Positions 1 to 10,006 of a stretch of 64,000 bases of DNA are shown here, piece by piece. This DNA comes from Spiroplasma melliferum. GTDB lineage: Bacteria > Bacillota_I > Bacilli_A > Mycoplasmatales > Mycoplasmataceae. The position numbers and the translations under genes were made by a program. How positions within the stretch are numbered: position 1 is the first letter of the stretch; each line of letters begins with the position of its first letter. The notes under the pieces were generated by a model. The model was not told where the DNA came from. It saw nothing but the letters and a program-made list of their open reading frames with translations, and ran no database searches. The DNA lies in contig CP029202.1 in assembly GCA_005222125.1 (NCBI GenBank), positions 1,256,491 through 1,320,490 on the forward strand, read 5' to 3'.

Positions 1-63
1 TTATTAAATAGTAAATAAGGACTATTTCTTACATTTTTTTTGAAATAACTGCTTAAAATGATA

Positions 64-1290
64 TTAATAACTAATTTCTTTTCCAATTTTTAAACCTAAA
101 GTAATTCGAATTAAAGCATAATAATCCATCATTAAACTAAAATTACTAAAAAATAAGGTAAATAGTAAGAAAAGCCCCATACCTAGAATATAATCCTTTT
201 GTAGTCAAAATAATAATCGTTCAACAATTAAACTAGGTTTTGTAATTAAATTATTATTTTTTAAATTTAAATATTCAACATAATGACTTAAACTACTAAA
301 AAAATAACTAAATAACCCAAGACTAGTAATTAGCATTATAAGTTTTAAAAAATTTATTGCAATTACACTATCATTTTTATTAATTCAATTTACCAAGTAT
401 ATAATACTTTGCAATAATATTTCAATTATCAAACAGATAATAGTAAGAATACTTAAAATATAAATAATGTTATTAGAATCTAAAGAATAATTTGTTCCAT
501 TATAATAATAAACTATTCAATCATTGGGGTTTCATTGAAAAATACCTGATAAAAAAATATAAAAAGTTAAAAGAATTTGAATAGTTTTAAAAACAATTAA
601 AGTAATATTAATATTTTTTTCAAACACTAACCATGTTCAAAATTTTTGAAAATCATATTTTTTTGTTAAGAAAAAATTAATTTTTTTGGGTGAATAATAT
701 TTCAATCGTAATATTCTCATTTGTAAAATTTGTAAATTATTATTATCGTGAATTTTACAATTAAAGAAAGTCGTAATTTCATTATAAAATTTACTATTTG
801 TTTTACAAATTAAATACTTATCTAGAAACTGAAACAAACTAATGTTATTAAAAATAGATACTTTAACTTGATTATCATCCAAGTCATATTCACTAAAAAT
901 ACTTTTTAATGTTTGGTGATTAAAATAAATAATTGTTTTTCACTGATATGAGTAAGTTATTATAAAAAATAAAATAAAAGTAAAAATACTAGCAGCTGTT
1001 GTAATAGCGTAAAAAATCTTTCGTGACAATAACCTTCATTCTGGTAAATAATTATTGCTAAAAGTGAAATCTGATGTTAAAAATAATAAGAATAATTGTA
1101 ATACATTTAGAATTAAACCAATATTAATAATAACTAATAAAAAATAAAATAATTTATTAGCACTTCAACTTTCACTATTTTTTTTATTTTTAAAATGTTT
1201 TAATAAATAAATTCCTTCCCAACTACTACCAAAAAGAAAAACCAAAACATTTAAAACAATAAAATATTTTAAAGAAACTAAATCTGTCAT
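64..1290 (-). CDS. Multi-pass membrane protein, 408 aa, unknown function
   Basis: Read with TGA as Trp this is one open frame of 408 codons. The ATG at 1288-1290 is preceded by a GGAG-type Shine-Dalgarno. Several hydrophobic segments are visible: near residues 8-24, 45-72, 95-118, and a C-terminal group of four or five helices after about residue 220. A soluble, Lys/Asn-rich stretch lies around residues 135-220. It is the last gene of a four-gene minus-strand cluster (starts at 5883, 4704, 2490 and 1290) with gaps of about 15 nt, so it is probably co-transcribed with the three exported proteins upstream and may anchor or export them. I do not recognise a family. Confidence 0.8.
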
Positions 1291-1305
1291 ATTTTTTCTC
1301 CTTCC

Positions 1306-2490
1306 TTAAGCAATTTTAAAAGAAACATGTGTACCAACAGTTCCGGCTGCATGATTAATTTTAAGATAATTTTTATTACTGCTTTTAAATCAAGCAAAAA
1401 CATATGGTAATCCCCCATGGTCAGCACTCTTTCATAAATTTTTTAACTGAGTTGTTGGTGGTCATAAATCTAAGTCATTTGGCTGTGCTCCCTTTTTTAA
1501 AACAACATTTACATCAGTTGCTTGCATAAAATGTGAATTATGAACATGCGCTGATCATTTAATTAAATAATCAGTTACATCGTTAATGACTTCTGCAATG
1601 GTAGTTGTTCCATCATATGTTTTGTTAGCAATAGGTTTTCAATCAATATTTCGTCAGTCCTTAGCATTAAAATCATTACTTTCAATTGCAACATTTCAAA
1701 CTGACAAGAATTCTGGTTTTTCATAAAAACCAAATCCTTTACTTTCTAGCATTACTTTATAATTACTTTCAATAACTGTGGGATTAAATATTAGCATTGC
1801 TTTTGGAGCATCAAATTTAATAAAGTTACTATTGTCTTTTTTGGCATTAATTTCCAAATTAAAGAAACCAACTGGTAATGGGTTATTGTCATTTCACATT
1901 TCTTTTTTCCTATAGTAGGTTACAATTTCCTCATATCCTTCTTCAGTTTGTAAAATATTATTAACATTTTGTATAAATCCCGCCATTAATTTAGCATTAT
2001 CCATTGGGACTGGATTATTAGAATAAAATAGTACACTATTTTTTAAAATATTTAATTCAGTTAAATCAACATTAGTATTAATTGTAATTCATTTTTCCTT
2101 TTGATAATGACCATAATTATTTGGCGTAATATGAATTGAAAAATAAGTAATTGGTAATAAGTTTCGAACAACACTAAAGTCAATTAAATAATCTGGATTA
2201 GGCGTTGTATGGTAACCATAATAAATATCAACATTAATTTTAAAAAGATCGATTTCCTTAAAATTAATTTGAATAATTTTGAGAACAGTACTTCGTAAAG
2301 TTTGAAACCCACCAAGTTCACTACCCAACATTTGATCAACTGTTCACTGATAATTTTGAAATACTGTCTCATTAATTTGTGTTAAGTCAAAATTAAGACT
2401 CTTTTCTTGTGCAGTTTTACAAGCAATAAGCGGGCTAATATTTCCAAATAAAATAGTTCCTGCTAATAATGATCCTAATAACTTTTTCAT
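1306..2490 (-). CDS. Lipoprotein, 394 aa, unknown function
   Basis: ATG at 2488-2490 with AAGGAGGATT directly upstream. The N-terminus is a lipoprotein signal (MKKLLGSLLAG, then SPLIACK), so the mature protein should be lipid-anchored by Cys at about residue 24 on the outer face of the single membrane. The mid region holds VDIYYGY, a motif that recurs as VDIYYGH in the protein starting at 5883. The C-terminal halves also look alike (short hydrophobic strands ending near GTHVSF here and GVHLGF there), so the two may be distant paralogues. Unknown function; a surface assembly with the neighbouring exported proteins is an inference from the operon. Confidence 0.8.
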
Positions 2491-2499
2491 AATCCTCCT

Positions 2500-4704
2500 T
2501 TATAAGGAATTAACATACATAAATAATTCATAAACTTGTTCTCCTATTGTTTTTCCATAATTTAAACTTGGTTGTTCAAACACAACATCATTTAATGTAA
2601 ATTGTTTTGGATATCACTTATATTTATTATCTCTTGTTGTTGAAGCAGGAAAACCAATTGCATTTAGAGCGCGATTTAAATCATATTTTTTATCTGGATA
2701 TATTTCCATTAACATCATCATTTTATGAACCATTTCTATTCCATCAATATAATTTTTAAAACGGACACTATAACGTGGACCATTAATATTTCCAACATAA
2801 ACTAAATTATCATCTCCTGATTCAAATTGACCATCCATTTCTTTTTTAGCATAATAATCATCACGATATAAATCATATGACCATCTTACATAACCATTTG
2901 CACCTAATTTATAAGCCATTAAAGGTCCTCAAATTTGTTCACTATTATCAGATTGAATATACGCTGCTGGAAAATTATTTCAAGAAGTATAAATCATGGT
3001 TGCATTACCAAATGTTTGACGACGAAGGATATTACTTCGTAACTTATAAATATTAATATTATTAAATTTTTCTACTATTTCACGGTATTGCAAAATCATT
3101 TGGTCATATTTATTAACAAAAATATTTTGAATATCATCTTCATCAAATGGATTATAACGGAAACGTCAGCCAGCAAAAATACTAGATTTAATAACATTAT
3201 ACGGGTCATTTTCAACTACATTTTTCATTGTTAATTCATTAGTTTTATCTGCTAATTCATCAAATGATTCATATAAAGTAATTTGTTTACCATTTGGTGT
3301 TAAGTACTCTGGCTTGTTTCGAATTGAATTTCAATGGTTTGATAATGCTTTAATAAATTTACTATGAATTGTTTTTAAATAAGCATCAAAGTTTTTCCCA
3401 GGCATACCATTACTTGACTTTACTAATTCAGCATTAAATGTTCGTTGAGGACCCTTTTTAGCACCATTTTTAAGGTAAAAAAAGGTAAAGTCTCCTGGTT
3501 CCATTGCTGAAAACATAAACTCCGTAAATCCTAATTTCGCAACAACTTTTAAGTATTCATCAAATGCATTAAAATCAAATTCTCATTCTCAATCTGGATC
3601 ATTAAAAACAGCATTTAAATCACTACTTTTAATATAATTTTCATATTCTTCATCACTTCATCCTTCTGATGATTTATTTAATTTTCCTGCTCATTGAATT
3701 AATTGGTAGTTTCATCCTGGCCCATATAAATAAAATGTATTAGATTTTTTTAATGCTTCTAAATGGGCTAATAAATATGGCCGCATTTTTGGGGATAAAT
3801 AACTTGGTAAATTGTTATCAAAAGGACCAATTTTGTCATCAAGTTCCTTTACATTTGCTCTTTTCTGTCTTAAATTATCACCAGTATCAATATATTTCAT
3901 ACCATTTGAAGGAAATGATGTTGCACTAAACCCAAAGCGTTCATGCATTGGTTTATTTGAATCATCAGTTTTTAAAAGATAATTTTTAACTTCAACACTA
4001 AACTTGCGTTCAATACTAGTTTTAACTTGGCTATTAAAATGAAAACTTAATTTTATCGTAAAATTTTGAATTCCTAGTTTTGCTTGTGGACCAATGAAAA
4101 GACTAACTCAAAGCGGTTGAACATCATATGTTAACTCAGACAATGTGTTTTCTCCTAGCGCATCAGGCATATATTGTACTCCTGGGTAAATATAACGATC
4201 AGAACTTGCTGCATTTGGAAAAGCTTTAATATAAGTTAAAAAAACAATATCACTAATAATAGCGGCGTCCTTATTATCATTTACAATTGATATTTGTAAA
4301 TCATGATATTTAGTAATGTCTTCCTTATTTAATAAAATTAACTGTGTATTAAGATGTTGATTTCTTCATGCTGTTAACCGTGGGCGATCATTTGTACATT
4401 TTAATAAATCTTTGCGATTTCCATAAAAAAATGGATTGCCATTTTCATCTTCATTATAAGCACTATAAGTAAATTTTGAATCACCAAAAAAAGTATGGAA
4501 ATATGAATTATCATCTGATTGCGGATTTTTATTATTGCCACAACCATATTGAAAATTAAACTGGTTATCATAACGACCACCACTGCCACCACCAGGATAA
4601 TTCCCTTCAAAACGACTACAACTAACAACCATCATCACAAAAGGAGGAATTAAAACAATAACTAATAAAATTTGAATCATATTTTTAAACGATATTTTTT
4701 TCAT
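2500..4704 (-). CDS. Large lipoprotein, 734 aa, unknown function
   Basis: The start is set at the ATG 4702-4704, six bases after AGGAGT. A GTG 15 bases further upstream is in frame but has no ribosome site. The signal peptide (residues 1-29) ends in a lipobox-like VVSCS, followed by a Gly/Asn/Asp-rich linker. The rest is soluble, rich in Asn, Lys, Tyr and aromatic residues, with no transmembrane helix. The stop at 2500 lies just upstream of the ribosome site of the next gene, so translation is probably coupled. No family recognised. Confidence 0.8.
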
Positions 4705-4719
4705 TTGTTTACTCCTCAC

Positions 4720-5883
4720 TTAAACCATAAATCCTAAATGCACACCTGGCAAGGTGCTTAAATCTAGTGAAGTATCCTTTGCATTAATTAATTCTAATCA
4801 TACCCAATGTTTTTTCTTTCCGCCTGAAGAAAAAGTATATAATTTATCTAATGTTGTTTCCTCCTCAAGTAAATTAGGATCAGAATATCCATTCTTACGA
4901 AATTGTAATTCAAAAACACTCATCGCCAAATTATAATGGTATATTGTATCAATTGCCTTAATAACAAATAATTTTATATCATCATATAAACTAGCTAAGG
5001 TACTATTTAAAGTGACATTTTTATCTAAAATTGCATAATCAAAATTATGACTTTTAAAATCCTTACTTGTAATTTTAATAGTTGCTGCCGTATTCATTGT
5101 AAAATTTTCCTCAGGAAGTTTAAATAATGATGCTTGCAATCGTTCTGGAATATATTTAAATAAATCATCGGTAATTGTTAACATATTATCTTTCTCAGGA
5201 ATAAATTTATTACTTAATTTTATAAAAAAACTAATATCCTTATTTAAGGTCATTTGTCCTGGTTGTAATTCCATCCCCGCGGTAATATCTAATCCCATTT
5301 TTTGAAATTGATTATTAAAATTATTAAGAATTATTTGATTACTTAATAATTTATTTCAACTATCCACAAGTTTATCTTCACTATTAATTTGTCCCTTTGA
5401 ATTATCAAATTTAATAAATTGATTATTAATAAAATTTCAAGTTGGGCGATAATCAAATTGTAAAAAACTATGTCCATAAAATTCACTTTTTTCTGTTGCA
5501 AAAATTCCAACAGTAAACCAAAAAATATAATTAGTATTAGTAAAATCAGCAAAATTAATTGCTTTGGCATTATAAAAGTTACTATCATCAACATGACCAT
5601 AATAAATATCAACTCTTAAATTTTTGACAATATTTAATCCTAAGTTATTTTGTAAACCCAGCATAACATTACTACGAATGGATGGCATTAATCCATCATC
5701 GTAACCTCGAAGGCTATTTAAACCTCATTTGTTATTAGTCATAATTGATTGTGGTTTTAATAAAAGACCTAAATTTTTTGTTTCTTTTCATCATAGATTA
5801 GTTGAAATTAAACTAAAACTTGTAGCAATAGGAAAAATAAATATCATTAAATAAAATAATTTTCGCAATTTTATTTTCTCCAT
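4720..5883 (-). CDS. Exported/anchored surface protein, 387 aa
   Basis: First gene of the 5883-to-64 cluster. An ATG at 5881-5883 opens the frame. A TTG five codons later has a better-placed GGAG (inside the first codons) and could be the true start, giving 382 aa. One N-terminal hydrophobic helix (about residues 8-25) lacks a lipobox cysteine, so it is a signal anchor or cleavable signal. The body contains VDIYYGH, shared with the lipoprotein at 1306-2490. Provirus 1 begins only 38 bp upstream (TIR at 5921), so the original promoter region has been split or replaced. Confidence 0.78.
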
Positions 5884-5920
5884 TTTATTTTTTGGTTTAT
5901 AGTTTCAGATTTAATTATAT

Positions 5921-5951
5921 TGTAAATTGTAATATGAAGCAGAAAAAAATC
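5921..5951 (+). repeat. Left TIR of provirus 1
   Basis: Begins TGTAAATTGTAATATGAAG and ends in GAAAAAAATC. It pairs with the reverse complement of 11527-11557 at 26 of 31 positions and is identical to the outer TIR of provirus 2 (40099-40129, reverse complement). Confidence 0.85.
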
Positions 5952-5974
5952 AACTTTGAAAGGAGTTGATTTTT
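5945..5974 (+). promoter_or_regulatory. Hairpin that hides the ribosome site of the first viral gene
   Basis: Perfect 11-bp stem (5945-5955 with 5964-5974, core AAAAATCAACT) and an 8-base loop. The Shine-Dalgarno AAAGGAG of the 37-aa gene is split between loop and stem. In a transcript entering from outside the provirus the site would be masked; read on the minus strand the same hairpin with its T-run looks like a terminator. The same structure is conserved in provirus 2 at 40076-40105. Confidence 0.6.
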
Positions 5975-5976
5975 TA

Positions 5977-6090
5977 ATGGAAAGAAAACATTATTTTATT
6001 TTGCGGTCCTTAGTAACTAAGTATGGAAAAGATAATGTTATTAATACTGTTAATAAGATAGTAACTAATAATGTAAAAGAAGATGAATAA
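5977..6090 (+). CDS. Small conserved plectrovirus protein, 37 aa
   Basis: ATG 12 bases after AAAGGAG. Starts MERKHYFILRSL and is charged with no membrane helix. The copy in provirus 2 (39959-40072) differs at one residue near the C-terminus (EDE to ENE), so it is under constraint and probably real. It is the first gene after the left TIR. Function unknown. Confidence 0.65.
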   Translation: MERKHYFILRSLVTKYGKDNVINTVNKIVTNNVKEDE

Positions 6091-6168
6091 ATTATCCGCG
6101 TAATTTATTAGCGGTAATTTATTCAATAGTGTTTATTTTGAGCGTAGCGAACACGCGGAGCGTGTCGC
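6089..6168 (+). other. Two successive hairpins, one strikingly GC-rich
   Basis: First, an AT-rich stem around CCGC/GCGG (6089-6121). Second, a GC-rich hairpin at 6147-6168: outer GCG/CGC, a bulged A, inner ACACGC/GCGTGT and a GGA loop. GC content here far exceeds the surroundings. The equivalent hairpin in provirus 2 (39881-39902) has different bases but keeps the stem, which argues for selected structure. A single-strand replication origin or packaging signal is a reasonable guess for a filamentous ssDNA virus. Confidence 0.6.
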
Positions 6169-6198
6169 GCAAGCTAAATTTTTAGGAGGAATTAAGTT

Positions 6199-6348
6199 AT
6201 GCCAGTTTGATTAACGACAATATTTAGTGTTGTTATTATATTAGGTATTTTTGCTTGAATTGGTTTATCGATTTATCAAAAAATTCGCCAAATTCGAGGG
6301 AAGAAAAAAGATAAGAAAGAGATTAAAAATAAGGAGGAAAATAAATAA
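6199..6348 (+). CDS. Plectrovirus small membrane protein, 49 aa
   Basis: ATG after AGGAGG. One hydrophobic helix (residues about 4-24) is followed by a strongly basic, Lys-rich tail (QIRGKKKDKK). This layout resembles the minor or small coat proteins of filamentous viruses that sit in the host membrane before assembly. Its TAA overlaps the ATG of the coat gene (TAATG), so the two are translationally coupled. A near-identical copy lies at 39701-39850. Confidence 0.75.
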
Positions 6349-6596
6349 TGTTAGGTATGTATTTAACAACAGCTGTTAATTTTCTAGCTGCAGATACTCC
6401 TACTATTTCAGGTGGAATGGATTCTATTTGAAGTGGTTTAGGACAAGCTATGACAAAAGTTAAAGATGCTGTTTATGCTGTGTTACCACAATTAATGACC
6501 TTTTTAGGTGATGCGTGAATTATTTTAATTCCATTTGGAATTTTTGTAATTATTAAGATTTTAAACTTTTTCCGTGTCATGGTTAAAGGATTTTAA
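6348..6596 (+). CDS. Plectrovirus major coat protein, 82 aa precursor
   Basis: Starts at the overlapping ATG 6348-6350. N-terminal hydrophobic leader-like segment (MLGMYLTTAVNFLAA, a plausible signal-peptidase site), an amphipathic middle (residues 20-45), then a long hydrophobic helix (about 48-72) and a basic end (FFRVMVKGF). This is the arrangement of the major coat (B) protein of SpV1-type plectroviruses. Contains TGA-coded Trp. The provirus 2 copy (39453-39701) differs at only a few positions. Confidence 0.85.
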
Positions 6597-6629
6597 TATT
6601 TATTATAATCGATTATATATTTTAGCTGT

Positions 6630-6985
6630 GGCACACTAGCTTTTATGTGAGTTGATTAAATAATTTTGTTGTTTATTTTTGCACTATATACTGTCTACAA
6701 TTAATAAATTTAGTTATATCGCTAATTTATTGTTTATAATATTGAGTCTATTATGAAACATATTTTTTTAGTAGGATTTAATAGAAATAAGAATATTTCT
6801 ATTAAAGGTCATAATAATAACAGTTTTAAACCAAAAATTTTTATAATATTTTTTATAAATATACCTACTTTCTTTTAAAAACTTGTAGGCAGTATATAGT
6901 GTAAAAATATCAACTTAATTATAAACATATAATTTTATATTTTAATAGCTATTAGTTAAAACTAAGTAGTTATTTTCAGTGTGCC
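6630..6985 (+). repeat. Nested inverted-repeat cassette between coat and early genes
   Basis: Outer arms GGCACACT (6630-6637) and AGTGTGCC (6978-6985). Inner arms of 25 bp (6676-6700 and 6883-6907) match at 23 positions and contain CACTATATACTG. The enclosed 182 bp has no convincing gene. The same nested structure sits at the same place in provirus 2 (39035-39419) with homologous but rearranged filling. It looks like a MITE-type insertion or a large viral replication/packaging hairpin. Between 6597 and 7092 I see no CDS. Confidence 0.7.
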
Positions 6986-7020
6986 TTAATTTTTGATTTT
7001 ATATATTTAACATTGTTATT

Positions 7021-7072
7021 ACCAATGTTTATTTAACAAGAATTAAGTTACATTAGTATACCAATGTTTATT
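7021..7072 (+). promoter_or_regulatory. Two direct repeats upstream of the HTH gene
   Basis: ACCAATGTTTATT occurs at 7021-7033 and 7060-7072, 39 bases apart, immediately before the ribosome site of the HTH gene. Related sequences sit before the first early gene of provirus 2 (38941-38999). They could be operator sites for a viral regulator or replication iterons. Confidence 0.5.
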
Positions 7073-7092
7073 ACAGTAAGGAGTTTTTAATT

Positions 7093-7572
7093 ATGTTAAA
7101 TAAAATTAATAATGCGTCATTTGGAACATATGAATATTTATATTATGATGCAAGAGGATTTAGAAAAAAGAATTGAAATCAAAAGTATTCTGATGAATTT
7201 ATTGTTTGTTGTATAAAAGATGTTTATTTTAATAGGTTAACTTCTTTTGAAGTTGGTAAAAAATATAATATTTCATCGGGTAGAGTTCGTTTATGAATTC
7301 ATTATTTTAAATATCGAAAAGGTTATCGTTTTTATTGTGAAGGTGGAATTTCTGATCAATTAGATAAAATTATTAAAGTGTCTGAATATAATTTGAAATC
7401 CAAGAATTTTTTAAAATGAGAAAAAATGAAAGAAATGTATTTAAAAGGTTGCTCGTATTTACAAATAAAAAAAGAGTTAAATGTTAGTGACGCAAATATT
7501 GCATATTGTGTTAATAAATTTAATTTGCCAAGAAGACGACCAGTTATAATTTCTAAAAATCATATGTGATAA
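7093..7572 (+). CDS. Helix-turn-helix DNA-binding protein, 159 aa
   Basis: ATG after AAGGAG. Two HTH-like units can be read: one near residues 50-75 (FEVGKKYNISSGRVRLWIHY) and one near 118-145 (LKGCSYLQIKKELNVSDANI), each followed by a basic helix; the C-terminus is basic (PRRRPV). This resembles the N-terminal DNA-recognition region of transposases, or a phage regulator. It takes the place of the early gene block of provirus 2 and has no counterpart there. It could bind the two repeats just upstream. Function is inferred only. Confidence 0.65.
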
Positions 7573-7584
7573 ATATTTTTTAAG

Positions 7585-7709
7585 TTACTTTTGTTGTTAA
7601 CTGGTCATATTTTAAAAATAAAATAATTTGTAATAACTTGTTGTAGCTAATGTAACCATGTTGTGGAGGTGATATGTTATTTAATATGGCCAGTTAACAA
7701 CAAAAGTAA
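7585..7709 (+). repeat. 26-bp inverted repeat around a 73-base loop
   Basis: Arms 7585-7610 and 7684-7709 match at 25 of 26 positions (core TTTGTTGTTAACTGG). The loop carries GGAGGTGATATG but only a seven-codon frame. It lies between the HTH gene and ORF1. Possible roles: transcription terminator/antiterminator, a single-strand origin, or the scar of a lost invertible segment such as the one in provirus 2. Confidence 0.65.
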
Positions 7710-7730
7710 TTGTTAGTTAGGAGAATTTAT

Positions 7731-9983
7731 ATGAAAAAATCTTTATCTTTATTTGCAGTTGTTATTTTAGGTATTTTAAGTTTAGTTATTCCTTTGATTA
7801 CATTAACTGCATTTAAACCCTTAAATCAGCAAAATTATACTGTTAAGCAACAAGCAACCGGTATCAATGAAACAGATTTTATTAATACAATGTTTTTACG
7901 TAGTACTTTTTTTGAAAACTGGTCAGAAACAAATTATTTTATTAATCCAACTTTAAAAACATCACAAACATTAACTTACAATGATAAATGATATTTAGAT
8001 TTTTTAAAGGATAGTTATTCTACCGGAATTTCATTCGATAAGCCCAGTGATGAGTTCATGGACTTATATAAAAATTGAGATACTTATGCTAAACAATATA
8101 ACATTGATAAATTTTATGATGTTGATAAAAAACAATTTTTAAAAGAATTAACTAATTTTTCTTATTCTTTTGCAAAATATTTTAATACTGTTGAAGTTAT
8201 TAATAAATTTGAAAAAAGTGTTGATAATTTACAAATTGTTGATATTACTTCAAATTTTGGAAATTGGAAACAAGTTTATTGATATGATAAACCATTTGCT
8301 GATATTGATAATAAATATTATATTGTTATTTGAAAAGGCTTAAATTTAGAAAAATGAAATATTGTTAAATTTAATAATAACAATGAAAAAATAGAAATTC
8401 AGATAGATAGTGGCCAAGAATTATGAAAATTTGATAAACAATTAATGCTTGATGTTGGTAAAGGAATTATTTTATGAAATAATGATTCGACAGGAAAAAT
8501 TTTTAAATCAGTTTATCGTTGGAATGGAGATACTGAACCACAAATACCCGAAATAGACAAAAACGGTAATTTAAAATATTTTTCAGAATATTGAGAAAGT
8601 GTTCGTAATTTTTTATTAAAATATATTGATATTATTATTCAAGAAAATATTCGAGTTCAGCAAGGTGGTAACCCTGATTATGATGATCCAAATTTAGGTA
8701 GTCAAAGAATAATTTTTGATTTTGAAATTATTAATAATTTAGATAAAGTTAATACTAGTACAATTTTAACTAAGAAGTCAATTTATCGAATGATTTTAAC
8801 GATTGATGAACGAAAAAATATTATTGCTGGGAGTTTAGAGTTAACACACCTTAAGCAATATTGGAATGGATATGATTATAATAATTATCGGTATACTGAT
8901 GATTTGGGTTTTTTATTTTCTTTTATGAAGGATAAAGAAAATACATTTAATTTTAGTGCTGAAACATATAATTATTATCAAGGTAATACTCCTAATACTG
9001 GTAAAGAGATTTTTGAACAGATGAAAGGACAAATTGATATTAATAAATTTTTAAAAGCCTTTTTTGCGCATGCGTTGGTGCCAGTGTTTCAAAATCGTAG
9101 TAATTTTATTGAAAGTGGTTATATTGATAATTTACAATATGATACAGTTTTAATTAACTTTTTTGGTTTAAAATTAGTTAATTTTAGAGATGTTTTAATT
9201 GATGAAAATAATACTAATAAAACTCAATTTGAAAAGTTATTAAATAGTATGTTTACGGTTTCTCAAAATTTTTATAAAGATTATTTACGAACCATTTTTG
9301 ATTTAGAAAATAACACTTATGTGCAAGGATATAACAAGAAATATGGTTTATTAGCGAACAATGGTTTTAAAATTTATCCACGTTACTTTTATTTTTCTGA
9401 TAAATATAAGCAATTAGATATCAAGTTGTATTCTGCTTATAAAAATCGTTTTTATAGTACTAATTATGGTAATGTATTTAATTATGATTTTTCAGTTTCA
9501 AATGATTATAATATTAATCAAAATGAGGGTTATGTTTTTGAAGGTGCTTTAAAAGACAAATATGGTTTAAAATATAAAAAAATTGAAGAACAAAAAATTG
9601 GTTATAATGTTTTTGAATTACAAGCTCAAAAAGAAAATGATATGTATCGTTATTATGATTTTAATTTTGGTATTTATAATTGACAAGAAATTAATAATGG
9701 TGGGTTGTTTCCTGACGGTCAATGATGACAAGCACAATATGAAAGTTGCAGTTGATATAATTTAGCATGTCATATTAGAAATGCAGCAATATGAATTGTT
9801 AATAATATTCCTGGTGTTAAGCAAGTAAATGAATTAGCAAGCGGAGTTGGTAAAATATTTCAAACAATATATAGTTTTTTTAATCAAACATTTGAAGTAT
9901 GAAAATTTAGTCCAGCATTATATAATACAATAACAAATATATTCCTATTAATTATATTTATGAAATTTGTACGATTAATATAA
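7731..9983 (+). CDS. Plectrovirus ORF1: large adsorption/minor coat-type protein, 750 aa
   Basis: ATG at 7731 with TTAGGAGAA upstream. N-terminal hydrophobic helix (residues 5-27), a long extracellular Asn/Tyr-rich body, and a C-terminal membrane helix ending FMKFVRLI. One helix at each end with a large exposed middle is typical of filamentous-virus adsorption proteins, and SpV1 ORF1 is described in that way. Residues about 191-278 form a variable domain. Flanking regions are nearly identical to the provirus 2 protein, while this domain is unrelated in sequence to the one there. The same 264 bp recurs inverted in the lipoprotein gene at 10006-10458. Ends at a bidirectional terminator. Confidence 0.85.
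8300..8563 (+). repeat. Variable-domain cassette, copy A (in ORF1 of provirus 1)
   Basis: These 264 bp appear identical to the reverse complement of 10037-10300. They encode ORF1 residues about 191-278 and are in the same reading frame in both genes. Sequence similarity stops abruptly on both sides. Confidence 0.9.
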
Positions 9984-9984
9984 A

Positions 9985-10006
9985 AAAGGAACTATTAAGT
10001 TCCTTT
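9985..10006. terminator. Bidirectional terminator between ORF1 and lipoprotein
   Basis: AAAGGAACT stem, ATTA loop, AGTTCCTTT, with T-rich sequence on both sides. It serves the convergent genes ending at 9983 and 10006. Confidence 0.8.

Noticed and set aside
1..63. Weak hairpin AAATAGT/ACT ATTT after the first gene as terminator
   Set aside because: Seven AT-rich pairs without a proper T-run; common by chance here.
9583..9765. Short frame overlapping ORF1 of provirus 1
   Set aside because: Out of frame with ORF1, which continues through TGA codons to 9983.
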